DNA from: Neocallimastix lanati (nom. inval.)
Taxonomy: Eukaryota; Neocallimastigomycota; Neocallimastigomycetes; Neocallimastigales; Neocallimastigaceae
Assembly: GCA_016946835.1 (NCBI GenBank)
Contig: JACVTC010000011.1
Coordinates: 1,475,001 to 1,539,000, forward strand
Direction: 5' to 3'
DNA: 64,000 bases
The notes beneath the pieces are model-generated. The model saw only the letters and a list, made by a program, of their open reading frames with translations, was not told the DNA's origin and did no database searches. A program made the translations under genes and the position numbers. Shown in pieces: positions 1-11,691 of the stretch. How positions within the stretch are numbered: position 1 is the first letter of the stretch; the number at the start of each line of letters is the position of its first letter.

Positions 1-1934
1 ACGAAGGAATGGAAATTGACTATTAAAGTCATCAAATAAATTAAGAAGGAAGTTACCCATTTGATCCTTAACCGGTGAATTTTTACGAAGAGTTAAATTG
101 GATAAAATACCAATCATAGCTAAAGCACCATCCTTTTGGTAAGCAGAATTCAAATCTTGAGGTTGCTTATTAGCTTCAATAGTATTATTAATAAATTCTA
201 AAATTGGCATAAATGTACGAGAACGACGATCTTTTACTAATGTAACAAGGAATGATGCAGCAGAAGCAACTGGACTTTTGAAATCATCCATAGGATCAAA
301 ACGTTTTCTAACATATTCAACAGGATCTTCTTCCCAAAGTTCTTGTTCTTCACTATTGAAACACATAAGTGGGAATATAAAATATTTGGTTAAAGCTTCA
401 ACTTGTGGCTTTAAAATCTGCCATGTTACCTTTGGCTTAACACATTCTGTGTAGAATTCACCTATTAAATGTAAAACCCAAGATGACATAAATCGACCAT
501 TAACCAATAATTCAGTTTGCTTTAAATATGACTTCAAAATAATTGGAGCAAAGCTTTGTGTAAATCCTTCAGCGAATTCTTTGTATTCTTTTAATGAATT
601 TGGACTACCATATCTTGAAAAAATTCTATTTAAACATTTGTAAGCCCATTTTTTAGCTTTCCACCATGGATATTTTTCACGTTCTTCTTTTGTTGGTGGT
701 AATGCTTCTTCTGGAATATCTTTTTCAACAATTTGTAAAAACAAAGTACCCCAAGGAACTAAGGATGAATTATCCTGTAAACAAGGGAAGAAATCGCACT
801 TTTATTTATTAAATTTAAATAAATAAATAAATAAATAATAAATAAATAAATAAATAATAAATAAATAAATAATAAATAAATAAATAAATAAATAAATAAT
901 AAATAATTACTTGAATTGAAGCAGAATAAATCTTAAAAATTAATTTAATAATTTCAGCAGCTTCTATAGTGTTGTTATTAGCAGCATTTTGGGCTATTTT
1001 TAATGTTAATGGATAAATATGTTCAACAATTTGAATAAGAGGTTCTCTATCATCTTTTTTAAATCTATATAAATAAAATTCAATTTAGTATATACTAATT
1101 ACTTTAATTTATAATATAAAAAAAAATATATTTACTGGTAAATTCTGACAATTTCATTTAAAACTAAGATACCAATATAATTATGTTGATATTCAGTTGA
1201 ACTTAATAAAGCAGTTAAATTTGGAACTAATTGAACCCATTTTTCTGGAAAATCATTAGTAATAACGATGTTTATTGAGGAAGTAAGTTGAGTACTTTAA
1301 TTTAAATTATTAAATATCAACATTTATAAAAATAACAACATTAATCTATATTTTCTAATAGTATTTTTTACTAATTTACTTTTATTGTAACAATAAATTT
1401 TAATCAAAATTTATTTTATATACCGAATAATCTGTGGAACTTTACTTAAAGCTTCAATAATATTTTGTTTAATAAATTCTTTATCACTTTCTGAAATACC
1501 AACAAAATTTGGAGTATGATTATCCCAACCTCTTCTAATTCTATTTTTGAAATAAATTGCAGCTTTAAAATATATAGATATTATTATTTAGTTAGTTAAT
1601 ATTTAATATTATTATTCTAGTTTAAATATGAAAAAAAATACCTGCATGTCTAGTTCCTAAATCTATATCTTCTGAACATATAATAGTTAAAACAACATTC
1701 ATAAAGTTTTCTTGTTTTTCATACTTTAAATATTTATTTTATTTTATTCATTAATAAAAAAAAAATTATAATAAAACATTTGTTTTATTATTAATTTGAA
1801 AAACTATATATTTTTATTATAAATAATTTTATTTTATATCATACATCTTTTAAAGTCAATTCGACTTTCATACGAATATTTTGGTCTTGACTTAAAGTTG
1901 CATTGAATAATTGACTTAAAGTGTTTTTATCCAT
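1..1934 (-). CDS. Importin-7/8 (Nmd5/Sxm1)-type karyopherin beta, 3' part beyond the window
   Basis: Nuclear import receptor of the importin-beta superfamily; the family carries cargo through the nuclear pore with RanGTP. Six exons join in one frame: 1934-1845, 1723-1642, 1562-1424, 1294-1136, 1064-911 and 774 to the edge, giving 466 codons so far; full members have about 1000 residues. All introns have GT..AG ends. The start is the only ATG ahead of the N-terminal HEAT repeat. The importin-beta N-terminal region lies in roughly residues 20-105 and includes AIYFKNRIRRGW, as the family has where cargo receptors bind Ran. The block WWKAKKWAYKCLNRIFSRYG in exon 6 is a hallmark of the IPO7/IPO8/Nmd5 branch. 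Intron 5 (775-910) is a TAAA-rich tract. The assignment rests on remembered family motifs; the branch (7/8 against Sxm1) is less certain than the superfamily. Confidence 0.9.
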
Positions 1935-2651
1935 TTTAATTTATATAATATCTTTTATCAAAAACTTATTTTGTTTCAATTAATTTTAATTTTCATTTTT
2001 CATTTTATTAGTAATTAATATCAATATTATAGAAAAAATAATAGCAATTAAAAAAAAAAAAAAAAAATAAATTAATGATTTTATTTTATTATGATGAATT
2101 TATTATTTAAAAGATTATTATTTTTTTTTTGGTATATTACTTTTTTTCTACTTCCAAAAAAGAATAAATAAATAAATAAATTTAAGAAGGTATATATCTA
2201 AAAAAAGCAAAGGCCGAAAGAAATATAAATAAAATAATATTGAAAAATATAAAAGATATTTTTATAATTATAATTATAATATTAAAATATTAATATTTAA
2301 TTTTTTAAAAATGAAAATAAAATTAAAATATAAAATTTTTAAATTTTATTTAAAACTTAATGATTTTTTTTTTTTTTTTTTTTTTTATTATTTTATTTTT
2401 TTATTTTAGTTAGTACAATATAATTTACAATTATTTTACTGGCTAATCAAATTATTACCAATCAGTATCGAAATAATTTTTAAAAGTTTATTATAAAATT
2501 TTTTTTATATAATTATTATAAATCTATTAATATATATAAAAGTATTGAAATTTTGACATATAAAATTAAAATAATAAAATAATTTAATATAATTTAATAA
2601 TATATAAAAAAGGATTTATATATATATATATATCCTTATTTAATAATATTA

Positions 2652-2695
<44 letters not shown>

Positions 2696-2942
2696 ATTTA
2701 ATATAAATGAAAATAGATAATTATAGATGAACATATTTTTAAATAATTTATTTATATAAATACTATATAATATTTTATATAGTCTTTTATTTTATACTAA
2801 ATATAAATTTAATATATATTTGTATATAGATAAATAGATAAATATTTTTGCTATTAGTGTAATATAAATTGTTTCTATTCTTTATTAACAAATAAAACAA
2901 TAATAATTGATAATAATAATAATAATAATAATAAATAATTGA
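1935..2942. other. Intergenic AT-rich DNA between the importin start and the Nup42 stop
   Basis: No open frame with coding character is visible. It contains the importin 5' flank, several short A and T runs, a 41-base A run at 2653-2693 and a short AAT tract near 2910-2935. Confidence 0.7.
2653..2693. repeat. Poly(A) tract, 41 bp
   Basis: Uninterrupted A run in intergenic DNA. Similar T tracts lie at 10492-10533, 35072-35114 and 61459-61496. Lengths of such tracts are prone to assembly error. Confidence 0.9.
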
Positions 2943-4573
2943 TTAACAATATTTTTGTGGTGGTGGGATTTCAGGGATAGCATTAAATGTAAATTCAGCA
3001 GCTTCATAATTATTAATTTGTTCTTGAGATAATTGTTTTTCGTCACTATAATATGCTGAATTAGAACTATTACTCAAACCACCAAATGTAGAAATCGTGC
3101 TCCCTGTATTTCCAAATGCAGAAGTTTTATTATTAGCATTAGTAAGAAAACTAAAACCTCCAGCTGTATTATTTGACACTCCAAATGTTGAAGTTGATGA
3201 ATTTCCAAATGCATTGTTATTATTGTTATTAAAAACAGATGAAGTATTATTAGAACCAAATGCTGATGTTGTATTATTAGATATTGATCCAAAAGCACTT
3301 AATTTTGTACCAAATCCGGTAGAACCAAATGCTGGTGTTGATGTATTTCCAAAAGCACTTGTTGTGTTTGTTCCAAATCCTGTAGAACCAAATGCTGGTG
3401 TTGATGTATTTCCAAAAGCACTTGTTGTATTTGCTCCAAATCCTGTAGAACCAAACGCTGGTGTTGATGTATTTCCAAAAGCACTTGTTTTCGTTCCAAA
3501 TCCTGTAGAACCAAATGCTGGTGTTGATGTATTTCCAAAAGCACCTGTTTTCGTTCCAAATCCTGTAGAACCAAATGCTGGTGTTGATGTATTTCCAAAG
3601 GCACTTGTTTTCGTTCCAAATCCTGTTGAACCAAAAGCTGATGTAGATGTATTTCTAAATGCACTTGTAGAATTAGCTCCAAATCCTGTAGAACCAAAAG
3701 TACTTTGTTGACCAAATGCGCCTGTATTATTAGGCTGCTGAATATTTCCTTTTAATGCTTGTTCTGGATTATTAAGAATATTTTGAATTATATTATTAAT
3801 TTTCTGCGATATTTCTTGAATATTCATGTTCTATTAAATAATATAATGCAATGTAATATAATATAATATAATATAATATAATATAATATAAAATGATATA
3901 ATAAAAATAATACAATGCAATACAATATACACAATATAATATTGATTTTTTAATTTGCATATATAAATAAATTAATTTATTTTTATTATTTTTTTCTTTC
4001 ATATAAATTTTGATTCTTACATATTGTTGTATTTGTCCTGACTTTTGAGCTATTAAATATTTATAACGAAGTTCTTCTGGAGATATATCACAGTTTTCTA
4101 TTAACGGTTTACCACCTTTTACTGCAACATAAGATGAAATGGGCCATTTTGGTCTTTCTTCTTGTAAATCATTTTTCATTCTATATTATTTTTTTTAATA
4201 ATGTATATAAAATGGAATTTTGTGAAATTTAGTAAAATTTTTAGATATATACATATATATCATTACTTATTATTGAATTTATATTAATTTATAATTTTTT
4301 ATACATATTAATAGCGGTTTGCATTTCATTATTATTATTTTTATTATTATTATTTTTATTCCAATTGTCTGATTATTACAATTAATTATAGTTTAAAAAA
4401 TATATTTGATTATTAAATTAAACAATAATTTTAAAAAATTTACTAATAATAAATTTAAAATTATATTTACTATTTCCGAAAGAAGATCTATTTGAATTTG
4501 GGTATACATGCTCATTTCGACATTTACTTCCAAATTTACATTTTCCTTCTAAGAAATATTGACATATTACCAT
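2943..4573 (-). CDS. Nup42/Nlp1/Amo1-like FG nucleoporin with CCCH zinc finger
   Basis: Peripheral nuclear pore protein; in yeast and animals Nup42 docks Gle1/Dbp5 for mRNA export on the cytoplasmic face. Four exons: 4573-4471, 4368-4305, 4180-4021, 3830-2943, giving 404 aa. Exon 1 encodes a CCCH finger at residues 4-22 (C-x7-C-x5-C-x3-H), as in vertebrate NUP42. Exon 3 has the conserved RPKWPISSY and DISPEELRYKY segments. Exon 4 carries FG repeats, many as near-identical AFGNTSTPAFGSTGFG units, then a C-terminal EQINNYEAAEFTF..IPEIPPP motif that resembles the Gle1-binding tail of the family. The CCCH exon is short and was found only by joining frames across introns. A palindromic TCACGTGA site lies about 80 bp upstream. 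The alternative would be a generic FG protein, but both ends match Nup42. Confidence 0.88.
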
Positions 4574-4652
4574 CTTAATACAGAGTTTTGATAATTAATA
4601 AAAGTAGAGATATAATGTATTTATTTTTAAGAATATAATGATATATAACATA

Positions 4653-4664
4653 TATCACGTGATA
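4653..4664. promoter_or_regulatory. Palindromic E-box-like site TATCACGTGATA
   Basis: A perfect 12-bp palindrome with a CACGTG core lies 80-91 bp upstream of the Nup42-like ATG. The TCACGTGA form is bound by bHLH factors such as Cbf1/USF/TFEB types. Use as a promoter element is inferred from position only. Confidence 0.45.
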
Positions 4665-5599
4665 ACAATATTGATATGAGGGACTTTTATGTGCAATAAT
4701 ATCAATATTTTTAATAAAATCGTTTGTAATATAAATTTTTAAAAATCTAATTTATTAAACTATATTAAAAATAAAGTTTTACAAAATAAAGCAAAAATTT
4801 TAATAATGTGAAAGGCATATATTTTTTAAATTAAACATTTATGTATAATTAAGAATTTGAATTATTATTCAAGATAAGCCTTTTTTTTTTTTTTTTTAAA
4901 AAAAATAAAGTATTTAGAATATAATAAATATAATAAACATTTAATTGATAATGAAGAAAAAACAGAAATTAATAAATACTCTCTAAAGAAAAAAAAATAT
5001 AATAGTATTATAATAAATGGCATATACATATATACATATACTTTTTTTTTCCCTTTTTTTATTGGTACTTGAATATATATTAATAAATAATTATTTAGTT
5101 TCAAAAATTATATGAACAATTTATTAATAAATTATATATAATAAATATTTAAATAAATTGATTAAACATATTTTAATGAAACTCATATATCATTGAATAA
5201 TTTCTTGAATATATAATAAAATATAAATTCACTCATTGACATATAATAAAATACAAAATCATTTAGATAGTAAAAATATATAAATATATATATAATATAT
5301 TTATTTACGTAATATTATTTTTTAGCATTAGTTATTGTATTTATATATTCCTTTTAAATATTTTAATAATATATTATACATTACTATAAAAATACAATGT
5401 ATATTTGAAAGACTTTATATTGAAAAGTTCAAGAAGTGCATACTTTTCTTTATCTCTATCTAAAACAATAAAAAAAATTAAATTATATTTGAAATGGTCT
5501 ATCAAAAAGTATTATCAAATGGATATGGTTAATTCGACACTAAAATTGAAATCAACACATGTATTAGTGACTCCAAAGGATAATTTATTTCTCTCTTCA
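4665..5599. other. Intergenic AT-rich DNA
   Basis: Only short, compositionally biased frames are present (for example 5405-5614 on the plus strand), with no recognisable motif. I see no gene here. Confidence 0.6.
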
Positions 5600-6000
5600 A
5601 TTCAACACATTTGATCTACTATTTTTGCAGCTATAGCAATTCTAGCATCTAATCTATATCCGCTTCGTGCTCTCAATAGCCAATAGAAACCATATGAAAG
5701 ATCAGGATATTCATAACAAAGTTTAATAAATTTTGATGTTTCTTCGAATTTGTTTTTGTCATAAACGCACAAAGTCGAACATTCTTTAAACTTTTCTGGA
5801 GTATATATATATTACCAACGGATCTCAAAACTAATTTATGCATACTAAGATAATAACATTTATAAAAGAGAGGTATTGAACTGGCTAGAACAGGAAAAAT
5901 AAATATCAATATGTAAACATTTCATTCCTGGAATTTTTTTTTTATTAGTACAAAGGTAAACTGGAATGTAATTACAAAGTAAGGAATAAGAGGAATATTA
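5600..6000 (-). pseudogene. Decayed coding fragment of unknown family
   Basis: On the minus strand, roughly 5830-5610 reads as coding-like protein with segments such as CYEYPDLSYGFYWLLRARSG and YRLDARIAIAAKIVDQM, then a stop. A second coding-like block (NYIPVYLCTNKKKIPGMK) lies upstream near 5985-5910, but stops and frame changes separate the two. Base composition is richer in G+C than the flanks. No start, no intact frame and no splice plan joins the pieces. I do not recognise the family; it could also be exons of an unrecognised gene. Confidence 0.35.
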
Positions 6001-6307
6001 AAATCTTAAATTAAAACCATTGATTGATTCATCAATGAATTATCCATAATATACAATATATATATTTATACTTGTTTTTGTTCTAAAAATATTTTTATTT
6101 TTTATTTTTTATTTTTATTTTTATTTTTTTTTTTTTTTTTTTTTTTTTTTGTTTTGTTTTACAATGTATATTACTTGAGTTTTATGAAAAAAAAAAAAAA
6201 AAATACAAGTTTACATTGAATTACTACATATTAGCTAATAATTAAATAAAAACATATATTATTAATTAAAATAAAATATTTCACATTAAAGATTCTTTTT
6301 TGTTAAC

Positions 6308-6344
<37 letters not shown>

Positions 6345-6938
6345 GTACAATGTATTTATAATGTTAAAAAAATAATAATAAAAATTTTTAAAAATTTTAA
6401 TGAACAATAAAATAAAAAAAAACCGATATATATAATAATAATTTTTGAAAATTATAATAATTGAAGTAAAATTATTTAATACTAATAAATATATATAAAT
6501 GAATATATATAAAGGTTTTGGTCATGTCTTGTAAAATAACGTCATATTAAAAGAAAAAATTAATTTAATAAAATTAAAATTTAATATTTTTAATACATAA
6601 TAATTTTAATCATTACTTTTTTAATAATCATTTGATTAATTTATGATTAATTATATAATTTATGTATATTTGAATTAATTTAAATACATATATTCCTCTT
6701 TTTTTTTTCTTTTTTTTTGGGGGGATCATAAAAAAAAAAAAAATAAAATAAAATAAAATAATAATAATAATAATAATAATATATATGTATGTATGTATTT
6801 AATAATATATATATGCATTATATTTAATAACTTTAAACATTAAATATATATTTTATAATTACCTAAAAATTACATAACTTGAAAATTACTAATGAACTTT
6901 ACTAATGATTTTAAAAATTCAATGATACAATAATAATA

Positions 6939-6987
<49 letters not shown>

Positions 6988-7059
6988 TAGTTGCTCTAAT
7001 CTATAAAATTTACGGTTTATAATATTTATTCTTATAAATTTATATAGGGATAATAAATA
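6001..7059. other. Intergenic AT-rich DNA with homopolymers and an AAT-type tract
   Basis: Holds T runs near 6126-6150 and 6310-6343 and a (TTA)n microsatellite at about 6942-6987, just past the stop of the next gene. No coding signal seen. Confidence 0.7.
6942..6987. repeat. (TTA)n microsatellite
   Basis: About 15 uninterrupted TTA units in the 3' flank of the gene at 7060-9439. Confidence 0.9.
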
Positions 7060-9439
7060 TCATTTTTTTATTACATTAATTTCATTTGTTGCTTGTAGAG
7101 TAAAGGTTGGTGGTATAGCAGCAGTAGCAACAAGTGTAGTTTCGGGTTTTACAGCAGCTGGAGCAGCTTGAGCCATTTGGGTCGATAAATGAATACTATT
7201 TATAATACTAGCTTTTTGACTTAATTCATTTAGAGTATTATTTAATGTTGCAGCATCGTCATCTTTAATTGAACCAAGGGTTCCAGTTAAATCAAGTGCA
7301 GTTGTGGCAGAAGGATCGAGTTTTATAACTGGTGTTAGTTCGGGAGCTTTTGCTTCGGCAGTTTGGACTTGATTAACAACTTCTGGAGTGGCATGAACTG
7401 CTTCAATATTAATAATAGTCGGATTCTTAGTAGTGTCGTTAATACTTTCTAAGGTTTCAATATTACTAGTAACAATAGTACTTGAATTTGTATTACTTAA
7501 ATCATCTTCATTTAGTGCAGTATTAGTAATAAAATGATTGTTATCAATAGTTTGACCAACAGCACTAATGGTATTAACTGCATCAACAGTGTTGACTGCA
7601 CCAACTGTATTAGCAATAGTATGATTTAAAGGATCCTTAATAATAGTATCTACAACTGGTGTAGCTTCTTCAGTTGGAGTTTTATTTAAATTTTCAGTTG
7701 GTATAATATTGCTTGGATTCATTGCATTTTGAACATTTTCATTATTATTATTTGGAAGAGTTGGTGAAACAGCATTCTTAACATTTTCTGGATCAAAGAA
7801 TTCAATAATTGTGGTTAAAATTTCAATAATTCTCTTTTGATATTCAGTTGTATTTTTACAATTTTTGAACCAAATGTCATGTAAAAACTGTGGCACAACT
7901 CTCTTTAACAAATTAATATTATTAGAGTAATTATTTCCGTCAATTTTATCTTTTGGTAAAAATTGTTCAATATATTGTATTTTAAATAAATCTATCTGTT
8001 CTTGTAATTCTTTAATCTCTGCCTTTAATAATTGAGTTTCATCAAAAGCATAATGATTAGGATAGGCAATTCCTTCCATTGCAACTCTTAAACGCTTATT
8101 ACTTTGATCATCTTGAAGTGATGATTTCCTTTTAAATTGATCATCTTGATATAATGATATGGATTTTGATGCTAAATTAGCCATGGTTTGTAAAGTTGGT
8201 GAACCTGAACCATTATTATCTTTACGAATCCCACCATCTATATTATCATTACCATTAATAACTGATATTCCCTGAGAATTAAACTTACCTCCTATTGCAT
8301 TTTTTTGATAAGATTGGAATAAGAGCTTTGGATATAAATTATTATAATTTTGTTGTGGTTGAATTGGCATAAAATTTGAAGAATTGACATTACCACCAGT
8401 GGTAGTAATGTCTTGTAAAGAATTGGAAGTTGAAGAACCATTAATGGATGAAGTGGAAGAATTATTTTGTCTAGCCTATTTTATTTTATTTTATTTTATT
8501 TTACTTTATTTTATTTTTTTTTTATTTTTTTATTTTTTTTTTATTTATATTTATTTTTATTTTATTTATTTATTTATATTTATTTTTTTATTTTATTTTT
8601 ATTTTATTCATTTATTTATTTTTATTTATTTATTTTTATTTTATTTTATTTATTTATTTTTTTATTTTATTTTATTTTATTTTATTTTTTATTTTACTTT
8701 TATTATTTAATTTAAATTTTAATTTATAACATTTTACTTATTTTACTTAATTTATAATTAAGTCAACTCTTGCATCTTACTTTACTATTGATTTTCTCTA
8801 CAATTATCTATTTAATTAAAACAATTTTTATTATGCTATATTAACTATAATTATATTATTATTTCAAAAACACTAATTCTATATTTTATTTTATAATTTT
8901 ATTTGAATGACCTTTTTTTATAAATTAATTTCATACTATTATATTTTTTATTTATTTAATCTTCACAAAAAAAAAAATTTTTTTTTTTCCATAACTTTTT
9001 ATTATTTTGTATTATATAAATTTAGTATTTATATAATTAATATTTGACTTTTTAATTTCTAATTATAACATCTATTCATTACATTATCTTATTAAAGTCC
9101 AACCAAATTAAATTATTATTTGAATTTTAAACTCTTATTTCTTTTTCAAAAACTATATATATATTGAAGGAAAAAAAAAGTATATACCTTATCAGGTTTG
9201 ATATCTTTTTTATCTTTTCCATCTTTTATTTTTCTAGTATTTTTGTAACGTTCATATTCACACTCATGGGTATGTTTTGGATGTAATGTATCATTATGTT
9301 CGTGATACCATAAAGCACCTTGCGAGGAAACAGAAGTACGAGTAAATTCTGTTGAATGACGAAGTTTACACCCACAGGTATGCCTACATATATAACCTTT
9401 CATTCCTTGTTGGCTTGATGAAGTTTCTAAAGTTGACAT
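7060..9439 (-). CDS. Unknown protein with Cys/His-rich N-terminus and short coiled coil
   Basis: Two exons, 9439-9188 and 8475-7060, encode 555 aa. The intron (8476-9187, 712 bp) is unusually long for this window and is filled with T/TTTA repeats, with GT..AG ends. Exon 1 has a compact Cys/His cluster: C18, H20, C22, C24, H28, then H46, H48, H53, H56, H58, C60, spaced like a zinc-binding fold, followed by a Lys-rich linker. A basic KRLRV lies near residue 212. Residues about 230-257 form a plausible coiled coil (LLKAEIKELQEQIDLFKIQY), followed by a hydrophobic helical segment. The C-terminal half is Thr/Asn/Ala-rich and probably disordered. I do not recognise the family. A zinc-dependent DNA-binding or adaptor role is possible but unproven; the WRKY/GCM/FLYWCH superfamily is one speculation. 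Confidence 0.7.
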
Positions 9440-9613
9440 GGTCTAACTTCGAAAAATCTTGACAAGTATATAAAAATAATTATTATAGATATTCATAAAT
9501 AATAATTTTATTAAAAATTAATTATTAATATGTTATAAAATAATAATTTTAGTATATAAATTCTTTATTTTTATCAATTAATTTCTAAATTAATATTTAA
9601 TATGATAATAATA

Positions 9614-9647
<34 letters not shown>

Positions 9648-10489
9648 AGGCAAAGAATATATAATATTTAATAAGTAGTTATTATTCATTTTATTTGTAC
9701 TGAAAACCAACAAATATAAAAATATCTTAAATCAATAATACTAAAATAGTAATAAAATATAATTTAGTTTTTAATATAATTCATAATTATAATATTATTT
9801 AATACATAATAAATATATCATTTTTTAATTGTATTATTTTATATTTTTTTAATATAAAATATTCATTACTTAAAGGATAATACATCATTAAAATTATTAA
9901 AAAATTATTATAAAACTAAACACAAATAATTTTTTTTTAATTTTATAATTTAAAGTACTTATTTTTTTTTTTCAATTTTCATTTATATACATATACATAT
10001 ATATAATAAATATTTTGAACAGAAATATAGTGAAAGAATCATAAAATAAAGGAATATAAAAATTTCGTAAAATATATATTATATTCTAATATTCGTTCTA
10101 AATACTTTAAACGTAAATATAATTTTAATTGTATCAAAATATAATTTCATATAGGTAATGAATTAAAATTTTATTATATATTTTCATATTTTCATTTGTT
10201 CATTAATAATAAAATATAATTCTTTATTAACAATGCTTCAACTTAGCCTCCATTATTAATAAATTACTATATATATATATGAAATACAGTATATGTAATA
10301 TATTTAACCTATATATTACTATAATGATATTTACTACAATAATATTATTACTAATTAGCTTTAAAATAAGTATGAATATTAACTTTTTTTTTTTTCAAAA
10401 AACATTGTATATTTAAAATTCTTTATTTTCATAAGAAGAATGCTTTTCTTTTTTCTTTATATAAGCTATTATTTTAGTATATTTTTTAT

Positions 10490-10539
<50 letters not shown>

Positions 10540-11163
10540 TTTTTCTATTATAATTATTATAGCTTGTTTTTTTATTGTTAAAAATTCAAAATTTTTATTT
10601 ACAATTTTTTTTATAATATAAATATTCTGTAAAAATTTTCATAAAATACTCTTTCATTTTCTTTGCCTATTATAATATAAAAAATTGTAATATATACTTT
10701 AATGTGTCAAATATTCTTTAAGTTTTATTTTATTTTATTTTTTTTATATTACTTTTCTATTTTTTTTTTTTTTTTTTTTTTATTTTTCAATTTTTATAAA
10801 ACCTTTTTTTCTTTCTTTTCAGAAATTTGTTTTAGATTAATTTAAAAAAATAATTAAATGAAATGGAATTAATAAAAATAATTTCAATACATTAACAATT
10901 AATAAAATAATAAAAAATAAAAAATAAAAAAAAAATAAAAAAAAAAAAATGTGGAACAGAAAGTAATATATATATAATTGGATTAATTTTTTTAAAAAAA
11001 AATTAATTATTAATTTAAAATATAATCATAAAATTAATCTTCAAATTTTTAATATAATTAGTTATTATTGTTTATGATATAAATATTAAATCTTTTTTTT
11101 ATTCTCTAAGTATTTATTTATTTATTTATAAATATTCATTAATTTATTGAAATTTTCAAAAAC
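9440..11163. other. Intergenic AT-rich DNA
   Basis: No coding signal. Contains an A run near 9616-9645, a 42-base T run at 10492-10533, further T runs near 10760-10780 and short TTTTA stretches. The last five bases (AAAAC) are the left target duplication of the next element. Confidence 0.7.
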
Positions 11164-11504
11164 TGTTAAAGTATTAAATAATATAAATAAATAAACTTAA
11201 TAATTTAGGTTTATAATTAAATAATAGAAAATATAAATCATAAATATTTATGTAAAAAACTAAACTTAAAATGTAAATTAACATTATTTATGTTAATACA
11301 TAATTAAATGTAAATCATTAAATTTATCATGCGCATGTAAATAATCTCTTTATTCTTGTTTATTCACGTGAAATAATAATATAGTTTATATAAAAATAAT
11401 TGTTTATTTTATAGACAAAAAATTTGCGACTTTCGTCAATAAGTAATTTTATAATAAATAAATAAATGTATAAATTATTAATAACTAAATAAATTACTTT
11501 AATA
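11164..11504 (+). repeat. 5' LTR of element 1
   Basis: 341 bp, starts TGTTAAAG and ends TTTAATA next to the primer site. It holds a TATATAAA box near 11386 and two palindromes with cores GCGC and CACGTG. Same length as the 3' LTR. Confidence 0.95.
11363..11372. promoter_or_regulatory. TTCACGTGAA palindrome in LTR U3
   Basis: A 10-bp palindrome with a CACGTG core about 15-25 bp upstream of the TATA-like box of the LTR. A second palindrome, CATGCGCATG, lies about 30 bp further upstream. The 3' LTR has the same sites (17186-17195). A role in transcription is inferred. Confidence 0.4.
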
Positions 11505-11519
11505 GATTAAGAGTCTCAT
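11505..11519 (+). promoter_or_regulatory. Primer binding site, tRNA-Lys(CUU) anticodon arm type
   Basis: GATTAAGAGTCTCAT begins directly after the LTR. Its complement, ATGAGACTCTTAATC, is the anticodon stem-loop of eukaryotic tRNA-Lys(CUU) (anticodon CTT), not a tRNA 3' end. This suggests priming by a 5' half-tRNA, as known for Drosophila copia and yeast Ty5 with initiator tRNA. The same 13-14 bases follow the LTRs of two other elements in the window. Confidence 0.8.
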
Positions 11520-11691
11520 CTGTACTCTTAACATTCTCATATAATATTGATAAAATAATATAAAATATCTTTATTAAAATAAAATATTAATTAAATAAAA
11601 TATTAATAAAATTACATAATAAAAACACAAAATAATCTTCTTAAAACCCAAATATATAATAATATTAATTATTAAATTAAAAATCAATTAA

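Noticed and set aside
3097-3711. Plus-strand 204-aa repeat protein frame opposite Nup42
   Set aside because: Shadow of the FG repeats; the minus strand has conserved ends, splice sites and a CCCH exon.
4865-5104. 79-aa minus-strand frame
   Set aside because: Phe/Leu/Lys-rich noise across a T run and A runs; no conserved segment.
8384-8715. Phe/Tyr/Leu-rich plus-strand frames
   Set aside because: They arise from TTTTA/TTTA repeats in the intron of the gene at 7060-9439.
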